DNA of 64,000 bases from Neptunicella sp048268085. Lineage in GTDB: Bacteria; Pseudomonadota; Gammaproteobacteria; Enterobacterales; Alteromonadaceae. The notes beneath the pieces are model-generated. The model saw only the letters and a list, made by a program, of their open reading frames with translations. It did no database searches and was not told the origin of the DNA. This document shows positions 63,776 to 64,000 of the stretch, piece after piece. The stretch covers positions 1 to 64,000 of the forward strand of contig NZ_JBLWWF010000020.1 in assembly GCF_048268085.1 (NCBI RefSeq). The letters are read 5' to 3'. The position numbers and the translations under genes are program-made. Numbering within the stretch: position 1 is the stretch's first letter; each line of letters opens with the position of its first letter.

Positions 63776-64000
63776 ATGCAACAAACTTTCAAACTCGTTA
63801 TAGATTGTCCTGATCAGCTAGGCTTGGTCGCTGCTGTAAGCCGATTTTTAGCTGATCACAGCGCCACCATCGTCGAAGCTAATCACCATACCGATCAACA
63901 AGCCGGTCGTTTTTTTATGCGACATGAAATCAAGGCTGATTCATTTAATTTAGCCAAGGCTAATTTTGCAGAAGCCTTTGCACCTATCGCTGATCAATAT
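63776..64000 (+). CDS. purU: Formyltetrahydrofolate deformylase, N-terminal fragment
   Basis: The first 75 codons from ATG 63776 run off the window end. FKLVIDCPDQLGLVAAVSRFLADH is the N-terminal ACT domain that starts PurU, followed by IVEANHHTDQQAGRFFMRHEI. The enzyme hydrolyses formyl-THF to formate and THF, balancing one-carbon pools. The catalytic domain lies outside the window, but the ACT-domain sequence is diagnostic. Confidence 0.9.
   Translation, partial: MQQTFKLVIDCPDQLGLVAAVSRFLADHSATIVEANHHTDQQAGRFFMRHEIKADSFNLAKANFAEAFAPIADQY

Noticed and set aside
1..64000. Large antisense reading frames inside gltB, gltD, btuF, ahcY and others
   Set aside because: They follow the third-position bias of the real genes on the opposite strand and have no start sites, signatures or ribosome sites.
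1..64000. CRISPR arrays, insertion sequences, integrons, tRNA or rRNA genes, prophage
   Set aside because: No regularly spaced repeats, terminal inverted repeats with transposase, cloverleaf-like genes or phage structural genes were seen.

Overview
The window is 64 kb of chromosome from a gammaproteobacterium, most likely a marine member of the Alteromonadales. I infer this from product resemblance and gene order, not from a search. Typical pairings are arcB near gltBD, mtnN-cbiB-like-btuF, tyrS-M23 peptidase-anmK, erpA beside a DUF6776-type gene, and mrcB-hrpB-thpR. Coding density is high. I saw no rRNA, tRNA, CRISPR array, insertion sequence, integrase or prophage. The window looks like ordinary core chromosome with a few accessory-looking genes.

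Layout. 1-10.2 kb: tail of a GntP-type permease, convergent arcB, folE2, then a 500-bp AT-rich leader and the glutamate synthase operon gltBD with a good terminator. 10.3-17.9 kb: an AEC transporter, two small genes, a MacAB-type efflux operon on the minus strand, a patatin-like esterase, a small exported protein, and a DUF2726 gene behind a textbook sigma-54 promoter. 18-25.9 kb: an M16 peptidase pair (one subunit with the zinc site, one without), a DUF1707/LiaF-like gene, mtnN-cbiB-like-btuF, and ahcY. Together the last genes cover S-adenosylhomocysteine turnover and corrinoid uptake. 26.1-28.9 kb: a tight four-gene operon (SpoIIAA-like, DUF2721, GNAT with a cysteine-rich tail, PuuB-like oxidase). 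29.2-34.6 kb: a PEP-CTERM protein, a TolB-like/TPR membrane protein, and a SulP-STAS-cNMP fusion transporter.

34.7-39.2 kb: tyrS, a MepM-like endopeptidase, anmK and an Lrp-type regulator; the peptidase and anmK both concern peptidoglycan turnover. 39.2-44.1 kb: a minus-strand cluster (AHSA1-type, AAA+ protein with a ruined Walker A, PLP enzyme with a long N-terminal extension), divergent from a RegB/RegA-like two-component system. 44.1-49.1 kb: a GST-like gene, a periplasmic binding protein, erpA with a clear IscR-type promoter, a DUF6776-type gene, a CLC channel and hemJ. 49.2-55.1 kb: MATE transporter, pyrB, hemL, a class III adenylate cyclase and pldA. 55.1-64 kb: DUF1244, mrcB, hrpB, thpR, a chemoreceptor, an exported methyltransferase and the start of purU.

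I found no obviously new multi-gene system. The observations most worth a second look are the structured gltB leader, the sigma-54 promoter of the DUF2726 gene, the degenerate AAA+ protein beside the unusual PLP enzyme, the Spy/LTxxQ-like insert in the MacA-type adaptor, the exported SAM methyltransferase, the lone PEP-CTERM protein, and the ArcB that lacks one redox cysteine.
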